Shown: positions 5,298 through 5,382 of the stretch, in pieces | Layout of the letters: the number at the start of each line of letters is the position of its first letter | Numbering within the stretch: position 1 is the stretch's first letter | Assembly: GCA_002506015.1 (NCBI GenBank) | Contig: DAWR01000150.1 | Span: forward strand, 925 to 6,306 | DNA length: 5,382 nt | DNA from: Candidatus Methanogasteraceae archaeon UBA261 | GTDB taxonomy: Archaea; Halobacteriota; Methanosarcinia; Methanosarcinales; Methanogasteraceae | Direction of reading: 5' to 3' | Position numbers and translations under genes: made by a program | Notes under the pieces: model-generated | The model's database searches: none | Seen by the model: the letters and a program-made list of their open reading frames with translations, nothing else | What the model was told of the DNA's origin: nothing

Positions 5298-5339
5298 TAA
5301 CAGACGCACATCCTCTACAGACTCAGGTGTACAGCGAGT

Positions 5340-5347
5340 GATATATC
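5340..5347 (+). promoter_or_regulatory. Weak TATA-like sequence near the right edge
   Basis: GATATATC lies 35 bases from the window end and could be a box A for a gene starting just beyond it. It is nearly palindromic, so direction is uncertain, and no start codon is visible to test it. Confidence 0.2.
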
Positions 5348-5382
5348 TTCAGGCTTTTGAGAGTACATTGAACCATCAAAAA

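Overview
The window looks archaeal. Two genes are diagnostic: an archaeal-type 3-dehydroquinate synthase II (the aroB' enzyme that replaces bacterial AroB) and a COG1395-type archaeal XRE regulator. TATA-like box A elements lie about 26-30 bases upstream of the tRNA and of the regulator start. Terminators are T-rich, and the surface proteins are LVIVD-repeat, Ig-like, dockerin and lipoprotein types. The style of these proteins suggests a methanogen- or ANME-related euryarchaeon (Methanosarcinales/Syntrophoarchaeia-like), but the genus cannot be read from the sequence.

Layout. Bases 1-863 (+) hold the truncated 5' part of a secreted protein: the tail of a signal peptide, three LVIVD-type beta-propeller repeats, an Ig-like domain and a C-terminal dockerin. 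A one-base frame disruption in a C-rich run near 475-483 splits it into two reading frames. Bases 864-1054 are a short non-coding gap between converging genes, G-rich on the + strand. Bases 1055-3743 (-) appear to be one transcription unit read right to left: an XRE-family regulator, an unrecognised Pro/Thr-linked lipoprotein whose start overlaps the regulator stop (ATGA), and, 50 bases further on, a lipoprotein substrate-binding protein of the SsuA/TauA/NMT1 class. The unit ends in a hairpin plus T-tract terminator whose loop contains the stop codon of the last gene. No permease or ATPase gene follows, so the binding protein is an orphan here. Bases 3744-3949 are a divergent promoter region. 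It holds a box A for the regulator, a small inverted repeat between that box and the start (candidate operator), and a box A for the tRNA.

Bases 3950-4022 (+) encode tRNA-Ala(UGC) with the G3:U70 identity pair and no encoded CCA. Its last base is the A of an ATG, and a second in-frame ATG follows immediately. The aroB' gene runs from there to 5164. It has no room for its own promoter and no Shine-Dalgarno sequence, so it is probably expressed from the tRNA promoter. tRNA 3' processing would release a nearly leaderless aroB' mRNA. This is the most unusual feature of the window.

Bases 5165-5382 have no gene that I can support. They contain an oligo-T terminator candidate, two hairpin-forming segments that may be an RNA element or mobile-element remnant, and a weak TATA-like sequence close to the end.
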